DNA of 64,000 nucleotides. It comes from MFD04580-c1 sp963702995. Lineage in GTDB: Bacteria; Planctomycetota; Phycisphaerae; Tepidisphaerales; Tepidisphaeraceae. This document shows, one piece after another, positions 46,321 to 56,088 of the stretch; within the stretch, counting starts at the first letter, position 1; every line of letters begins with the position of its first letter. The position numbers and the translations under genes are program-made. The DNA is taken from contig OY969783.1 in NCBI GenBank assembly GCA_963702995.1, forward strand, positions 930,001 to 994,000, written 5' to 3'. Below the pieces are notes generated by a model, which ran no database searches, was not told the origin of the DNA, and worked only from the letters and a program-made list of their open reading frames with translations.

Positions 46321-47195
46321 CCTCTGGCGCTTCCCCTTCAACTGTCGGCACTGAAGTTGGCACTCCACCCGCTTCAACGGACGCCTCCACCATGCCGCCG
46401 ATTTGGCGCGGCGGGCAGGCCCGCGGGTGGGCGGCCAGCCTGCTGCCGCCGATCGCGGTGCTTTTGATCATCTCGGCGGCGCTGGAGGCTTACGTCCGGA
46501 TCGCCCACCTGCCGCAGTATGTTCTTCCGCGGCCGACCGCAGTCCTGGCCGCCATGTCGGACCACGCAGCCGACCTTCTCGAGTCGCTCTGGGCGACGAC
46601 CCGTGCCGCGGTGATCGGCTTCGCGGCGAGCACCTGCTTCGGCATCCTGGCGGCGATCGGCCTCGCCTCCTCCAAGTGGGCGCGGCGAGCATTCTACCCC
46701 TACACGGTCTTCTTCCAGACGGTGCCGATCGTGGCGATCGCGCCGATGCTGGTCATCTGGCTCGACCCGGGGCTGAAATCAGTCGCGACTTCGGCGTTTA
46801 TCGTTTCGGTCTTCCCGGTGATAGCGAATGCTCTTTCCGGCCTGCTCTCGACCGATCCGGCCCTGATCGACCTGTTCCGCCTTTACGGCGCCGGCCGCAC
46901 GGCGACGCTCCTGAAGTTGCGTTTGCCGTCGGCCCTGCCGAACATTGTCACCGGCCTCCGTGTGGCGGGGGGCCTTGCGGTGATCGGCACCGTCGTCGGC
47001 GAGTTCCTGGTCGGGACGTACGGCCCGGAGGCGGGCCTGGGGGTGCGGATTGTCAGTGCCAGCCACAACGGCCACACGGACGTCGTCTTCGCGGCCGTCC
47101 TGATCGCGTCGCTCCTCGGGCTGGCCATCGTCGGCGCGGTGAATGTCGTCGGCCACCTGATGCTGCGGCGCTGGCACGCATCGGAAAAGCCCTGA
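46317..47195 (+). CDS. NitT/TauT-type ABC importer, permease
   Basis: 292 residues. A soluble, Pro/Ser/Thr-rich N-terminus of about 40 residues precedes six membrane helices. The EAA loop that contacts the ATPase is visible (LIDLFRLYGAGRTATLLKLR), and VAIAPMLVIWLDPGLKS is typical of SsuC/TauC/ThiX permeases. The gene overlaps the ATPase gene by 4 bases and is 50 bases before the binding protein. Confidence 0.92.
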   Translation: MTSGASPSTVGTEVGTPPASTDASTMPPIWRGGQARGWAASLLPPIAVLLIISAALEAYVRIAHLPQYVLPRPTAVLAAMSDHAADLLESLWATTRAAVIGFAASTCFGILAAIGLASSKWARRAFYPYTVFFQTVPIVAIAPMLVIWLDPGLKSVATSAFIVSVFPVIANALSGLLSTDPALIDLFRLYGAGRTATLLKLRLPSALPNIVTGLRVAGGLAVIGTVVGEFLVGTYGPEAGLGVRIVSASHNGHTDVVFAAVLIASLLGLAIVGAVNVVGHLMLRRWHASEKP

Positions 47196-47245
47196 CCCCG
47201 CGGCCGCGATCGTCCGGCGGCCGCCCAACCCTTGAAAGAAAGCCC

Positions 47246-48292
47246 ATGACCCGGCCTCGCGCAATCGCAACGCTGCTTCTGCCCCTCTGCCTGCTTGCCG
47301 GCGGCTGCAATAAAGAGCAGGCGACGACGGGCACGCCGCCTACCGTTCCCTCGGCGGCGAAAGTGTCGCTGACGCTCGACTGGGTCCCGGAGCCGGAGTT
47401 CGGCGGCTTCTACGCGGCCCGACTCAACGGCGCCTTCGCCCGGAACGGGATCGACATCGACATTCGGCCGGCCGGCCAGGGGGCGACGTGGCAGTTGGTG
47501 GACCAGGGGAAGACGGACTTCGCCACCACGTCCGCAGACCAGGTGCTGATCGCCCGCAGCCAGGGCGCCGATGTCGTCGCCCTGTTCGCCGTCTATCAGA
47601 CGGCGCCGCAGGGGATCATGGTGCATAAGGCGCGGGGGTTCACGAAGCTCGACGACGTCTTTGCCAACGCCGGCACCTTGGAGGCCGAGGATGCGAGCTG
47701 GCTCCAGTTCCTGAACAAGAAGTTCGGGCAGGCGAAGGTCAAGCTGACAGGCAATACGCCCGGGATCGTCACGTTCCTGGCCAAGCCAGACCTCTCGAAG
47801 CAGTGCTTCGTCACGAGCGAGCCGCTCCTGGCGAAGCGGCAGAATTCCGATCCGCAGACCTTCCTGATCGCCGACGCCGGCTTCAACCCCTACACGACCG
47901 TCGTCATCGGCAAGGGAAGCGCCGTTCGAGGGAGCCCCGACCGCGTGAAGGGGGTGATCGCGGCTTGCCGCGAAGGGTGGCGCGCGTACCTGGACGACCC
48001 GGCGGCCGCCAACGCCGAAATGGGCCGCCTCAACAAAGACATGGATGCCGCCACCTTCCTCAATGCCGCCAAAGCCCAGGCCCCGCTGATCGAAACCGAC
48101 GACACCCGAAAAGCCGCTCTGGGCGTGATGACGGCCGAGCGGTGGAAGACTCTGGGCTTGCAGCTCCTGGAGTTGAAGGTCATCTCCGCCGCCCCGACGC
48201 CCGAAGACTGCTTCGTTGACCTCGGGCCGATCGCGCGCCCAAGCCGAGATAGTTCGTCGAAGCCTCGCGACCGATCGGACACGGGCATTTGA
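47246..48292 (+). CDS. NMT1/THI5-like substrate-binding lipoprotein
   Basis: 348 residues from ATG 47246. The lipoprotein signal (MTRPRAIATLLLPLCLLAGG, then Cys) anchors it to the membrane. LDWVPEPEFGGFYAA near residue 45 is the characteristic opening of NMT1/ThiY-type binding proteins, which carry hydroxymethylpyrimidine-type thiamin precursors or other nitrogenous compounds. The core also has DFATTSADQVLIAR and the hinge region TGNTPGIVTFL. With the ATPase and permease it forms a complete importer. A thiamin precursor is the best guess, but no thi gene is nearby to support it. Confidence 0.88.
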   Translation: MTRPRAIATLLLPLCLLAGGCNKEQATTGTPPTVPSAAKVSLTLDWVPEPEFGGFYAARLNGAFARNGIDIDIRPAGQGATWQLVDQGKTDFATTSADQVLIARSQGADVVALFAVYQTAPQGIMVHKARGFTKLDDVFANAGTLEAEDASWLQFLNKKFGQAKVKLTGNTPGIVTFLAKPDLSKQCFVTSEPLLAKRQNSDPQTFLIADAGFNPYTTVVIGKGSAVRGSPDRVKGVIAACREGWRAYLDDPAAANAEMGRLNKDMDAATFLNAAKAQAPLIETDDTRKAALGVMTAERWKTLGLQLLELKVISAAPTPEDCFVDLGPIARPSRDSSSKPRDRSDTGI

Positions 48293-48819
48293 AATCTGAA
48301 ACCCGCGCCAATCTCATTTTCCTGGGCCTGTTCGTGGTGATCAGCCTGCCGGGCGCGATCATTCTGTTTCGCAAGAAGCTCGACCCGGCCGCCCCGTCGA
48401 TGGCGGCGCCCGACGCTGTCCACAGCCGCCTGGCCTACACCGCGCCGGTGGCCGACAACCCCAACGCCCGCCGAATCGTGCCGCCCCAGACGGCCGAATG
48501 GCTGACCCGTCTCAAAATCGAGAACGGCGGCGACGCCATCTCCGCCGTCCGGTCGGGCGGGGACGTGGGCGGCCCGGCGATCGCCGACGACCGCTCGTTC
48601 GAGGTCCTGGGGATCGTCGGCCGGCCGGAGGGGGATCGCATTGTGATACTCGACTGGGCCTACGACGCCGTTAAGTCAAACGGCCCGATCACGGTCGAAG
48701 CAGGGGCCGACGCGACGTCGCTCTCTCCAGCCACGGTTCAAGTCGATACCTTGACCACACTTCCGGCGGCGGTTCGGAAAGAGCTGGCCGACCTTGGGCA
48801 CGCAAGCCCGCCCACTTAG
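48289..48819 (+). CDS. Small single-pass membrane protein of unknown function
   Basis: 176 residues, starting at a TTG that overlaps the stop of the binding-protein gene (TTGA). One membrane helix (about 8-26, NLIFLGLFVVISLPGAIIL) is followed by a charged linker and a mainly beta domain (SFEVLGIVGRPEGDRIVILDW, about 105-130). No known family recognised. Coupling to the ABC operon suggests an accessory role. Confidence 0.65.
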   Translation: MKSETRANLIFLGLFVVISLPGAIILFRKKLDPAAPSMAAPDAVHSRLAYTAPVADNPNARRIVPPQTAEWLTRLKIENGGDAISAVRSGGDVGGPAIADDRSFEVLGIVGRPEGDRIVILDWAYDAVKSNGPITVEAGADATSLSPATVQVDTLTTLPAAVRKELADLGHASPPT

Positions 48820-49041
48820 GACCGGTGGATCGAAGCCGTGGTGCCCCGCCCGATCGCGCCTTACGTCCCTTTCGTCGTCCGGCTCCGGCACCTGGTCGGC
48901 GGCGCGCCAACGTCAAGCCTCTGCCTGACCCTGCGGGTGGAGTAACCCGTGCGACGCGCGCAACCCGCATCATCGTCCGCGCCCGATCCCGCCGGTCTGG
49001 CCATCCCTTGTCCGAGCCGTCAACAGGCTTGAACGCCACCC

Positions 49042-49299
49042 ACGAGCCGCGCCCGTCAGGAAGCGCTCCCCGGCCCCTCCGGTTTGGGCGGTGATGCCGG
49101 AGGACGCCCCGCGCCCCAGTGGCCCAACCGCTCCCTCACCAGACTGTCGGAAAACCCAAAAAACGCCGACAAATGCTTCGTTTTTCGCTCAAGAACGGCG
49201 GTCGTCAGGTCGCTGTCACCAGTTTTTCGACAGTCTGTCACGGTCGCGGCTCGTAGGAGACCGCGCGAGCTCTGAACGAGCCGCGCCCGTCAGGAAGCG
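49042..49299 (+). repeat. 24-base direct repeats around a MITE-like element
   Basis: The string beginning ACGAGCCGCGCCCGTCAGG occurs identically at 49042-49065 and 49276-49299, 210 bases apart. The MITE-like element lies between the copies. No gene is seen in 48820-49461. Confidence 0.8.
49140..49237. mobile_element. 98-base MITE-like element with terminal inverted repeats and a 4-base duplication
   Basis: The ends CAGACTGTCGGAAAA (49140-49154) and TTTTTCGACAGTCTG (49223-49237) are inverted repeats with 14 of 15 bases matching. Both sides are flanked by TCAC (49136-49139 and 49238-49241), as expected for a target-site duplication. There is no coding capacity. It needs a transposase encoded elsewhere. 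Confidence 0.7.
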
Positions 49300-49461
49300 G
49301 GCAGTCGTGTACTCGGCGACTGAGTGGCCCGATCACCGGAGGCACAAACGATCGCTCCACCCGATCCAGGGCGGCGCGATTCGAACGCTTGACCGGCCGC
49401 GACGAACGGGGCAAGCTGTCGCTCCTTCATCTCCCCTGAATCATTCGACCGGAGAGTCGCC

Positions 49462-50949
49462 ATGCAGCCTGCCCGGATCCGTCCATTGCTCGCCGTGCTC
49501 CTCGGGGCCGTCGTCTTGAGCGCTGGCCACACCCGAGGCGCCGAGGCAACGAAAAAGCCGAACGTCCTGATCATCATTTCCGACGATCTCGCGGCCCGAC
49601 TGGGGTGCTATGGCGACCCGCTGGTCCTTTCCCCCAACATTGACAAGCTCGCCGCACGCGGCGTCCGGTTCGACAAGGCCTACTGTCAGTTCCCCCTCTG
49701 CAACCCGTCCCGCGCCTCGTTCCTGACCGGCCTGCGGCCCGACACGCTTCGGGTCTACGAGAACGCGACCCAGTTCCGAAAGAACGTGCCGAATGCCCAG
49801 TCGCTCGGCCAGACGTTCCAGAAGGCGGGCTACTACGTCGCCCGCGTCGGCAAGCTCTACCACTACGGCGTCCCCGCCCAGATCGGCACCGACGGGCTGG
49901 ATGACCCGCCGAGCTGGGGCGAGCGCTTCAACCCCAAGGGGGCCGACGTTGAGGAGCAGGCGCCGCTCATCAGCCGCGTCGCTCTCGAGCCCGGCGGCAA
50001 AAAAGCCGTCCTGCAGACTGGCAACAAGCTGCCGCAGTTGGGCGGGACCTTGAGCTGGCTGGCGGCCGACGGCCCGGATGACCTTCAAACCGACGCCCGA
50101 ATCGCCGACCGCGCCGTCAAAATGCTGGAATCCCATCGCGACGGCCCGTTCCTCATCGCCGTCGGCTTTTTCCGGCCCCACACGCCTTACGTCTCGCCCA
50201 AAAAGTACTTCGACCTCTACCCGCTCGACAAGATCATCCTTCCGACCGTGCCGGAGGGTTACCGGCAGACCGTCCCGCGGGTCGCGTTCACCTATAAGCC
50301 GGAAGAGGAGGCGATGGACGACTCGCTTCGGAAGCAGGCGATCCAGGCGTACGACGCCTCGACCAGCTTCATGGATGCCCAGGTCGGCCGCGTGCTCGAG
50401 GCGCTCGATCGGCTGAAGTTGACCGACAACACGATCGTGGTCTTCCAAAGCGACCACGGCTACCACCTTTACGACCACGAGCTCTGGCAGAAGATGACGC
50501 TCTTCGAGAACGCGGCCCGGGTCCCGCTGATCATATCCGTCCCCGGTGGGGTGAAGGGCGCGGTCTCGCCGCGGCCGGTGGAGCTGGTTGATCTTCATCC
50601 GACGTTGGCCGACCTGGCCGGCATCGCCGCGCCGCCCGGCCTGGACGGCTACAGCCTCAAGCCGCTGCTCGACAAGCCGGATGCCCCCTGGGATCGGCCG
50701 GCGATCACACAGGTCAACCGCGGCCCGGGGCCGCGCACCGGCGGCAAGCCGATCATGGGGTACAGCGTCCGAACGGAGCGCTGGCGTTACACCGCCTGGG
50801 ATGGCGGCAAAGCCGGCGAAGAGCTCTACGACCACGACGCCGACCCACGCGAGATGAAGAACCTCGCCTCCGAGGCGTCGATGGTAGCGACGCTGTCGGA
50901 GCTGCGAAAGCTCCTCCCGCCGGTCCCGGTCGCCAAGCCGACGCCGTGA
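49462..50949 (+). CDS. Secreted sulfatase, iduronate-sulfatase-like
   Basis: 495 residues with a signal peptide (cleavage near TRG-AEATKKPNVL). The N-terminal metal site is KPNVLIIISDDLAARLG. The modification motif C-N-P-S-R (about residue 80) shows a Cys-type sulfatase whose Cys is turned into formylglycine. Further conserved features are GKLYHYG, the FFRPHTPYVSPKKYFDLY region and QSDHGYHLYDHELWQKMT with metal ligands. The layout fits the iduronate-2-sulfatase-like group, common in planctomycetes that degrade sulfated polysaccharides. The substrate is not defined. Confidence 0.92.
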   Translation: MQPARIRPLLAVLLGAVVLSAGHTRGAEATKKPNVLIIISDDLAARLGCYGDPLVLSPNIDKLAARGVRFDKAYCQFPLCNPSRASFLTGLRPDTLRVYENATQFRKNVPNAQSLGQTFQKAGYYVARVGKLYHYGVPAQIGTDGLDDPPSWGERFNPKGADVEEQAPLISRVALEPGGKKAVLQTGNKLPQLGGTLSWLAADGPDDLQTDARIADRAVKMLESHRDGPFLIAVGFFRPHTPYVSPKKYFDLYPLDKIILPTVPEGYRQTVPRVAFTYKPEEEAMDDSLRKQAIQAYDASTSFMDAQVGRVLEALDRLKLTDNTIVVFQSDHGYHLYDHELWQKMTLFENAARVPLIISVPGGVKGAVSPRPVELVDLHPTLADLAGIAAPPGLDGYSLKPLLDKPDAPWDRPAITQVNRGPGPRTGGKPIMGYSVRTERWRYTAWDGGKAGEELYDHDADPREMKNLASEASMVATLSELRKLLPPVPVAKPTP

Positions 50950-51233
50950 ACCCAGTCGATCGCGGGCTACGCGGCGAAAGTTCAGCCGCCCATTTGTGCG
51001 GCTGGCAGGGGATATGCCGCCGGAGTGGGGCGGCGGCGTGGGGGAAGCGCTGCGGTCGCGCGTTCAGCCCGGGGCTTGGTTTTTCATTGACTTGTGCCAT
51101 CGTTCGCCTTAGTTTCCACGAGGCGTGAAGTTGCGCGCCATGGCGTGATGTTGCATGCCGACGCAGGCTCGGGGGGCCGTCTTGCGGGCCGAAGGATCTC
51201 TGATTTGTTGCCATATCGGGCGGGAGATAAACA

Positions 51234-53648
51234 ATGCGGAACGGACACGGTGCGTCAGTCGAGGGCTTGGAGCCCAGGGCTCTGTTTTCGCTAACGCCCC
51301 TGCCGATCGCGATGGAGAAGCCCAGCTTCGCCATCGGGCGACTGGTCGCGGACCCGGTCAAGAACATCGTCTACGCCGTGGACCTGACGAACAACAAGCT
51401 CGTGGCGATTGACACGTTCCTCGGCCGCAAGGTCAACGATGTCGCTCTGGCCAACCCCGCGACGGCGCTTGCGGTCTCCCTGTCCGGCGACCGAATCTTC
51501 GTGGGCGAGCAGGGGGGGATTGAGGTCTTCGATACCGCGACGCTCACGCCCATCACCAGCTTCCCGTATCCGCAGCCGATCGACAACATGGTGGATGGCG
51601 CCGCGAACGAACTGTACGTCGTCAGCGGCGTCGCGGTACGGGAGGTGGATGACCAGACCGGCACCCCCGGCGGCGGCGTGGGGAACGGCTATAACGCGCC
51701 ACTGATCCGCACCAACGCCGACGGGACGCACCTTTACATCCGCAGCACGTCGAAAAAGGGCTTCGGCGGCCAGCCGATGATCGACGAGTACGACATCACC
51801 GACCCCAAAAACGTCCAGCTCATCACAAGCCACGTCGAGCTCTTCTCCAACCCGCAGGACTTTGCCGTTGACGAGCCCACCCACCAGATCTTCACGGCGG
51901 ACGGCGGGATCGCGGGCATCGGCGTCACCGACACCAACACTGAAACGACCTCCACGCTCGCGATGAACAACTACGGCGCCGCCGTGGCGACGACCTCCAC
52001 GTCGCCCTTCATCTTCGGGATGACCCAGGATGGGATTGAAGAGTTCGACAAGGTGAGCGGCGTCGGGCTGCATTACAACCCGATCGCGCCGATCTTCGGC
52101 ACCGGCGAATCACTGAAGGTGACTCCCAACGGCCACGCCGTCTTCACCGACGGAACGCGCTTCGGGATCCTGGGCACAACGAGCCTGGTCATCGACAACG
52201 TCCCCGACGCCCGCTTCACCGCCACGCCCAACGCGGGCGCGTTCAACTTCGACGCCTCCGCGACGACGCCTTACCTCCCCAGCCAGCAGATCACGAACTA
52301 CGCGTGGGACTTTGGCGATGGCACCGTCGCCACCGGCGTCACGACGACCCACACGTTCACGCCCGGCCGCCACACCGTCACGCTTACGGTGACCAGTTCG
52401 ACCGGGCTGGTCGATTCGACCATGCAGCAGGTGCTCCAGATTGGCCCGCCGCCGACGGCGACGATCGGGGCGGGGCCGTTCGTCGTGCCCGAGGGAGGCT
52501 CGATCAACCTTTCCGGCAGCGGCACGGCGTCGGCGGGGCTCCAGGTGGCGAAGTACGAATGGGACTACAACTACAACGGCACGATCTTCAACGTGACGGC
52601 GACCGGCGCCACCCCGGTCTTCTCGGCATCCATGATCGACGGGCCGGCCACGCGGACGGTGGCGCTGCGCGTCACCGATAACGTCAACACGCCCAGCACG
52701 ATCGTGACGACGACGGTGACCATCACCAACGTCGCGCCCACCGCGACGCTCTCGAACAGCGGCGGCATCATTCTGGGGAACCTGGAGACGATCAGCTTCA
52801 CGGGCCCCACCGACCCGTCGGCCGCCGACAATGCGGCCGGCTTCCTGTACAGCTTTGACTTCAATAACGATGGGACGTACGAGGTCGTTGACAGCGCGTC
52901 CGCCACGACGAGCTTTGTCCCGCAGGCGGCCGGCACCTACGTCGTCGCCGGCCGCATCAAGGACAAAGACGGCGGGTTCACCGTCTACACGACAAAGTTC
53001 ACTGTCACTCCCCCTCCGCCGCCGACCCTGCTCGCCGGAACGATCGTCAACGACACCAGCGGCGACGGTGTGCAGCAGGGGAATGAAGGCGGTCTCGCCG
53101 GCAGGACGGTCTTCCTCGACACCAACGGCGACGGAATCCCCGACAACGGCGAATTGACCACCACGACCAACGCGAACGGCGTCTGGTCGTTCACGGCGCT
53201 CCCCTTCGGGACCTACACCGTGCGGCAGGTCCTGCCCGGCGGGTATCGCGTGACGGCCGGCGCCACCTCGTACACCGAAACGCTTTCGTCCGGTTCCCAG
53301 TTTACGAAGCTGAACTTCTACGACTCGAACCGCGCGCTGCTGTCCGGGAACGTCTTTGGCGACTTGAATGGCAACGGCGTGAAGGATGGAAAGGAAGTTG
53401 GCCTCGCCGGCTGGACCGTCTACCTCGACACCAACAACGACGGCAAGATGGAGTCGAACGAGCGGTCAACCCTGACTGACTCGGCGGGGAACTGGGCGTT
53501 CAAAGACCTTCTGGCCGGCAAGTACACCGTCCGGGTCGTCCAGCCCTCGACCTATAAGCGGACGGCCCCGTCGGCCGGCTACTACTCCCTCACATTGCTC
53601 GCGGCGCAGCTCAAGACCGGCGTCAACTTCGGAGAGAAGAAGCTCTGA
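51234..53648 (+). CDS. LEPR-type surface protein with propeller, PKD and SdrD-like domains
   Basis: 804 residues. The N-terminus has no ordinary signal peptide but shows the planctomycete motif VEGLEPRALFSLT (LEPR-XLL type). A beta-propeller follows (about 25-320; repeats like NKLVAIDTFLGRKVNDVAL), then PKD-type Ig folds (NYAWDFGDGTVATGVTTTHT, about 345-400; one or two more to about 590). Two SdrD-B-like repeats (DTSGDGVQQGNEGGLAGRTV and DLNGNGVKDGKEVGLAGWTV) hold calcium-binding Asp/Asn loops and end the protein. It is probably an extracellular adhesin or cell-surface protein. It lies downstream of the sulfatase but 280 bases away. Confidence 0.88.
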   Translation: MRNGHGASVEGLEPRALFSLTPLPIAMEKPSFAIGRLVADPVKNIVYAVDLTNNKLVAIDTFLGRKVNDVALANPATALAVSLSGDRIFVGEQGGIEVFDTATLTPITSFPYPQPIDNMVDGAANELYVVSGVAVREVDDQTGTPGGGVGNGYNAPLIRTNADGTHLYIRSTSKKGFGGQPMIDEYDITDPKNVQLITSHVELFSNPQDFAVDEPTHQIFTADGGIAGIGVTDTNTETTSTLAMNNYGAAVATTSTSPFIFGMTQDGIEEFDKVSGVGLHYNPIAPIFGTGESLKVTPNGHAVFTDGTRFGILGTTSLVIDNVPDARFTATPNAGAFNFDASATTPYLPSQQITNYAWDFGDGTVATGVTTTHTFTPGRHTVTLTVTSSTGLVDSTMQQVLQIGPPPTATIGAGPFVVPEGGSINLSGSGTASAGLQVAKYEWDYNYNGTIFNVTATGATPVFSASMIDGPATRTVALRVTDNVNTPSTIVTTTVTITNVAPTATLSNSGGIILGNLETISFTGPTDPSAADNAAGFLYSFDFNNDGTYEVVDSASATTSFVPQAAGTYVVAGRIKDKDGGFTVYTTKFTVTPPPPPTLLAGTIVNDTSGDGVQQGNEGGLAGRTVFLDTNGDGIPDNGELTTTTNANGVWSFTALPFGTYTVRQVLPGGYRVTAGATSYTETLSSGSQFTKLNFYDSNRALLSGNVFGDLNGNGVKDGKEVGLAGWTVYLDTNNDGKMESNERSTLTDSAGNWAFKDLLAGKYTVRVVQPSTYKRTAPSAGYYSLTLLAAQLKTGVNFGEKKL

Positions 53649-54290
53649 TCGCGGCGCCACCGATTCGTCCCCGATAATGCGGCGACATTCCAGGGCACGC
53701 ATCGCGTGCCGCCGCATCACCCGCCGAACCGGCGCGGCCGTGGCCCGGCTCAGACCGTCCCCCGTCAGCGGCTCCCGATTCGCCTCGCAAAAAAAATGAC
53801 GATCTTCTGGTAGCGCACGCATCGCGTCCCACGGCGTGCCGCAGAACGGCGCGGTCGTACCGAAGCGGCGCTCTGGGTCAGGCGGTCGTGATGGCGTTCC
53901 CCGTGGCGGGCACGCAGCTCCTTTCCGGACGGCCAGACGAGTTGGCCGGCGGATAAGCTAGGGTCATGGGACTACTCGCTCCCTTTTGACCCCGCGTATG
54001 AGGGGTTCGCGATTGTCGTTCGTCAGAAAAAGGCTCTCAAGAACAAGAACACCCATTCAGTCTGCCTTTCGCACATATCGCCGGCAGACGTGGAGCAAGA
54101 AGCCCGAAAGCGGCCCGGGCACTCCTGGGAACGCCGACGTCCCCGTCGGCCTTTCACGTCGAGCCGACGAGGACATCGGCGTCGCCAGGCCCATCGTTTT
54201 GAAATTCCAATAAGGAGATCTCACGGGGCCGACAAGGTCGGCCAAGCCCGCCCCTTACGCACCAGGCCGCCAATGGGGTAGAGTCCGGCG
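53649..54290 (+). other. Intergenic region with GGCAC-type palindromes
   Basis: No gene is supported in these 640 bases. GGCACGCATCGCGTGCC (53694-53710) has 7-base arms with a 3-base loop, the same plan as the palindromes at 12881 and 38044. A degenerate copy, GCGCACGCATCGCGTCCC, lies at about 53813-53830. An A tract (53789-53796) is nearby. Confidence 0.65.
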
Positions 54291-54944
54291 ATGCACGGCA
54301 CACCGCGGCGCCCCTCGGGGGTTGGCATCTATGCCGATGTCGAGCGCACCCTGATCTCCCAGGCGCAGATCGCCCGCCGGGTGATGGAACTGGCGCGGCA
54401 AATCACGGCCGATCATGCCGCGGCGCACGCCGGTCAGGAGGAGGAGGTCGAGATCACCATCGTCCCCATCCTCACCGGCGGAATGATCTTCTGCAGCGAC
54501 CTGATCCGGCACATCCCGATTGCGATGCGCATCGGGTTAATCACGGTCAGCAGCTACCCCGGACAGAGCGTGCGGACGCAGGGTTCGACGCTCCTGGGCC
54601 AGCAGCTTGGCGACGTGACGGGGCGGCACGTGCTGCTGGTGGACGACATCCTCGACAGCGGGGGGACGATCAACCTGGTCCTGCCCCAGATCCACCGCGC
54701 TGGGGCCGCGACGGTGCGAACCTGCGTGCTGCTCCGAAAAGACCGGCCCGCGGCCCGGGCCACGCCCGCGGATTACGTTGGGTTCGAAATCCCCGACGAG
54801 TTTGTCGTCGGCTACGGGCTCGACTTCAACAACTACTACCGGAACCTGCCTGACATCGTCACGCTGACGCCGACGGCGATCGAGCGATGCGCCGTGCGTG
54901 CCGGCGGCCGCGACGCGGCTGGCGGAAAGGCGCCCGATCAATGA
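54291..54944 (+). CDS. hpt: Hypoxanthine phosphoribosyltransferase
   Basis: 217 residues. The PRPP-binding signature HVLLVDDILDSGGTINLV (about 112-129) is intact, preceded by the flexible-loop region ITVSSYPGQSVRTQG. The C-terminal YVGFEIPDEFVVGYGLDFNN is the purine-binding hood of HPRT. The enzyme joins hypoxanthine or guanine to PRPP in purine salvage in the cytoplasm. The N-terminus (about 15 residues) and the Ala/Gly-rich tail extend beyond the usual ~180 residues. Confidence 0.93.
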   Translation: MHGTPRRPSGVGIYADVERTLISQAQIARRVMELARQITADHAAAHAGQEEEVEITIVPILTGGMIFCSDLIRHIPIAMRIGLITVSSYPGQSVRTQGSTLLGQQLGDVTGRHVLLVDDILDSGGTINLVLPQIHRAGAATVRTCVLLRKDRPAARATPADYVGFEIPDEFVVGYGLDFNNYYRNLPDIVTLTPTAIERCAVRAGGRDAAGGKAPDQ

Positions 54945-55192
54945 ACGACCGGGGCTTCACCCACCCGCCCGCGCTGCCCTTCTCCTTCTCCCGGTACACC
55001 GGGGGAGGGCGGGGTGGGGGATTCGCGCGCGGCCCCCGGACTATCGGGGGACGGGGCGACGCCCGATCCGCCGCAATCGGACGCTGCGCTCGCCTCATCA
55101 GTTCTCTCCCGAGCGCTGTATCGCGGGATGCCCGGGTTCGGATAGAATCTTGCTTAGTCTGGGGGCGCGCGAACAGAACGGTTGACGACCCT

Positions 55193-55861
55193 ATGTCGTT
55201 AATCATCCACGATCTTTCCTCCGGTCACGAAGCGGCGGCCGCACCGCCGGCGCTGGCGCTCCACCCGGCCGAAGGGGGCGCCTCCGCCGTCGCCGAAAAG
55301 CTGCCGCTCCTCCCCTCGCTCGCCACGCTCCTCGCCGGCCACATTCTGCGCGACGGGGAAGTGGTCCTGCTGATCCTCAAGCCCTCCCGTTGGTTCATCC
55401 TCTTCAACCTCGCCCGGTTCAGCGCCTTCATCGGCATCGTCCTGATCGCGGCCGTCGTCTGGGGGGAGCCGCGGTTCGTCTATTCGTACGTCGAGACGGC
55501 GCTGCTCCTGCTCGCCGGGCGGCTCATGTGGGCCGTGCTGCAATGGGTCGGCCGCCTGTATGTGCTGACCGACTGCCGAATCCTCCGCCTTTCCGGCGTT
55601 TTCACCATCGACGTCTTCGACTGCCCGCTCCGCAAAATCGCCACGACCCGCGTCACCCAGACACTCCGCGAACGCATCTGGCGGCTCGGTTCGATCGAGA
55701 TCCTCCCCCAGAACGAGAACATGCCCGCCGCCCTCTGGCAAACCGTCCGGCGGCCGGCCAAGGTCCACGACCAAATCCAGGCCGCCATTCGCCGCGCCAA
55801 ATCCGGCCCCGGTGCCGGCAGCGGCGGGGCGGCCGACAGCGGCTCACGGCTGGCAGGGTAG
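55193..55861 (+). CDS. Membrane protein with bacterial PH (DUF304-type) domain
   Basis: 222 residues from ATG 55193; a far upstream in-frame start would run through a palindromic intergenic repeat. Two membrane helices (about 65-85 and 95-115) precede a bacterial PH-like domain (LYVLTDCRILRLSGVFTIDV, FDCPLRKIATTRVTQT, RLGSIEILPQN, about 123-200). Function is unknown. The gap upstream (54945-55192) contains a CTCCCGGTACACCGGGGGAG palindrome. Confidence 0.82.
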   Translation: MSLIIHDLSSGHEAAAAPPALALHPAEGGASAVAEKLPLLPSLATLLAGHILRDGEVVLLILKPSRWFILFNLARFSAFIGIVLIAAVVWGEPRFVYSYVETALLLLAGRLMWAVLQWVGRLYVLTDCRILRLSGVFTIDVFDCPLRKIATTRVTQTLRERIWRLGSIEILPQNENMPAALWQTVRRPAKVHDQIQAAIRRAKSGPGAGSGGAADSGSRLAG

Positions 55862-56088
55862 CTGCGTCGGCCGCTGTATCGATCGGGTGCAACGATGAAT
55901 ACCCAAACCTTCCGCACTTCGATCGCGTTTACTGTGATCGCCGCCGGACGCATTCCCACCAATCACTCTCCGCCGGTACGCTACCTGTACGTCTTCAACA
56001 AGGTGATGCGGAACACATCGCTACCTGGACGCTCAAACAACACGAGCCGATTCGAATACAGGACGGAATTCATGCGCTGCGCCGATTA

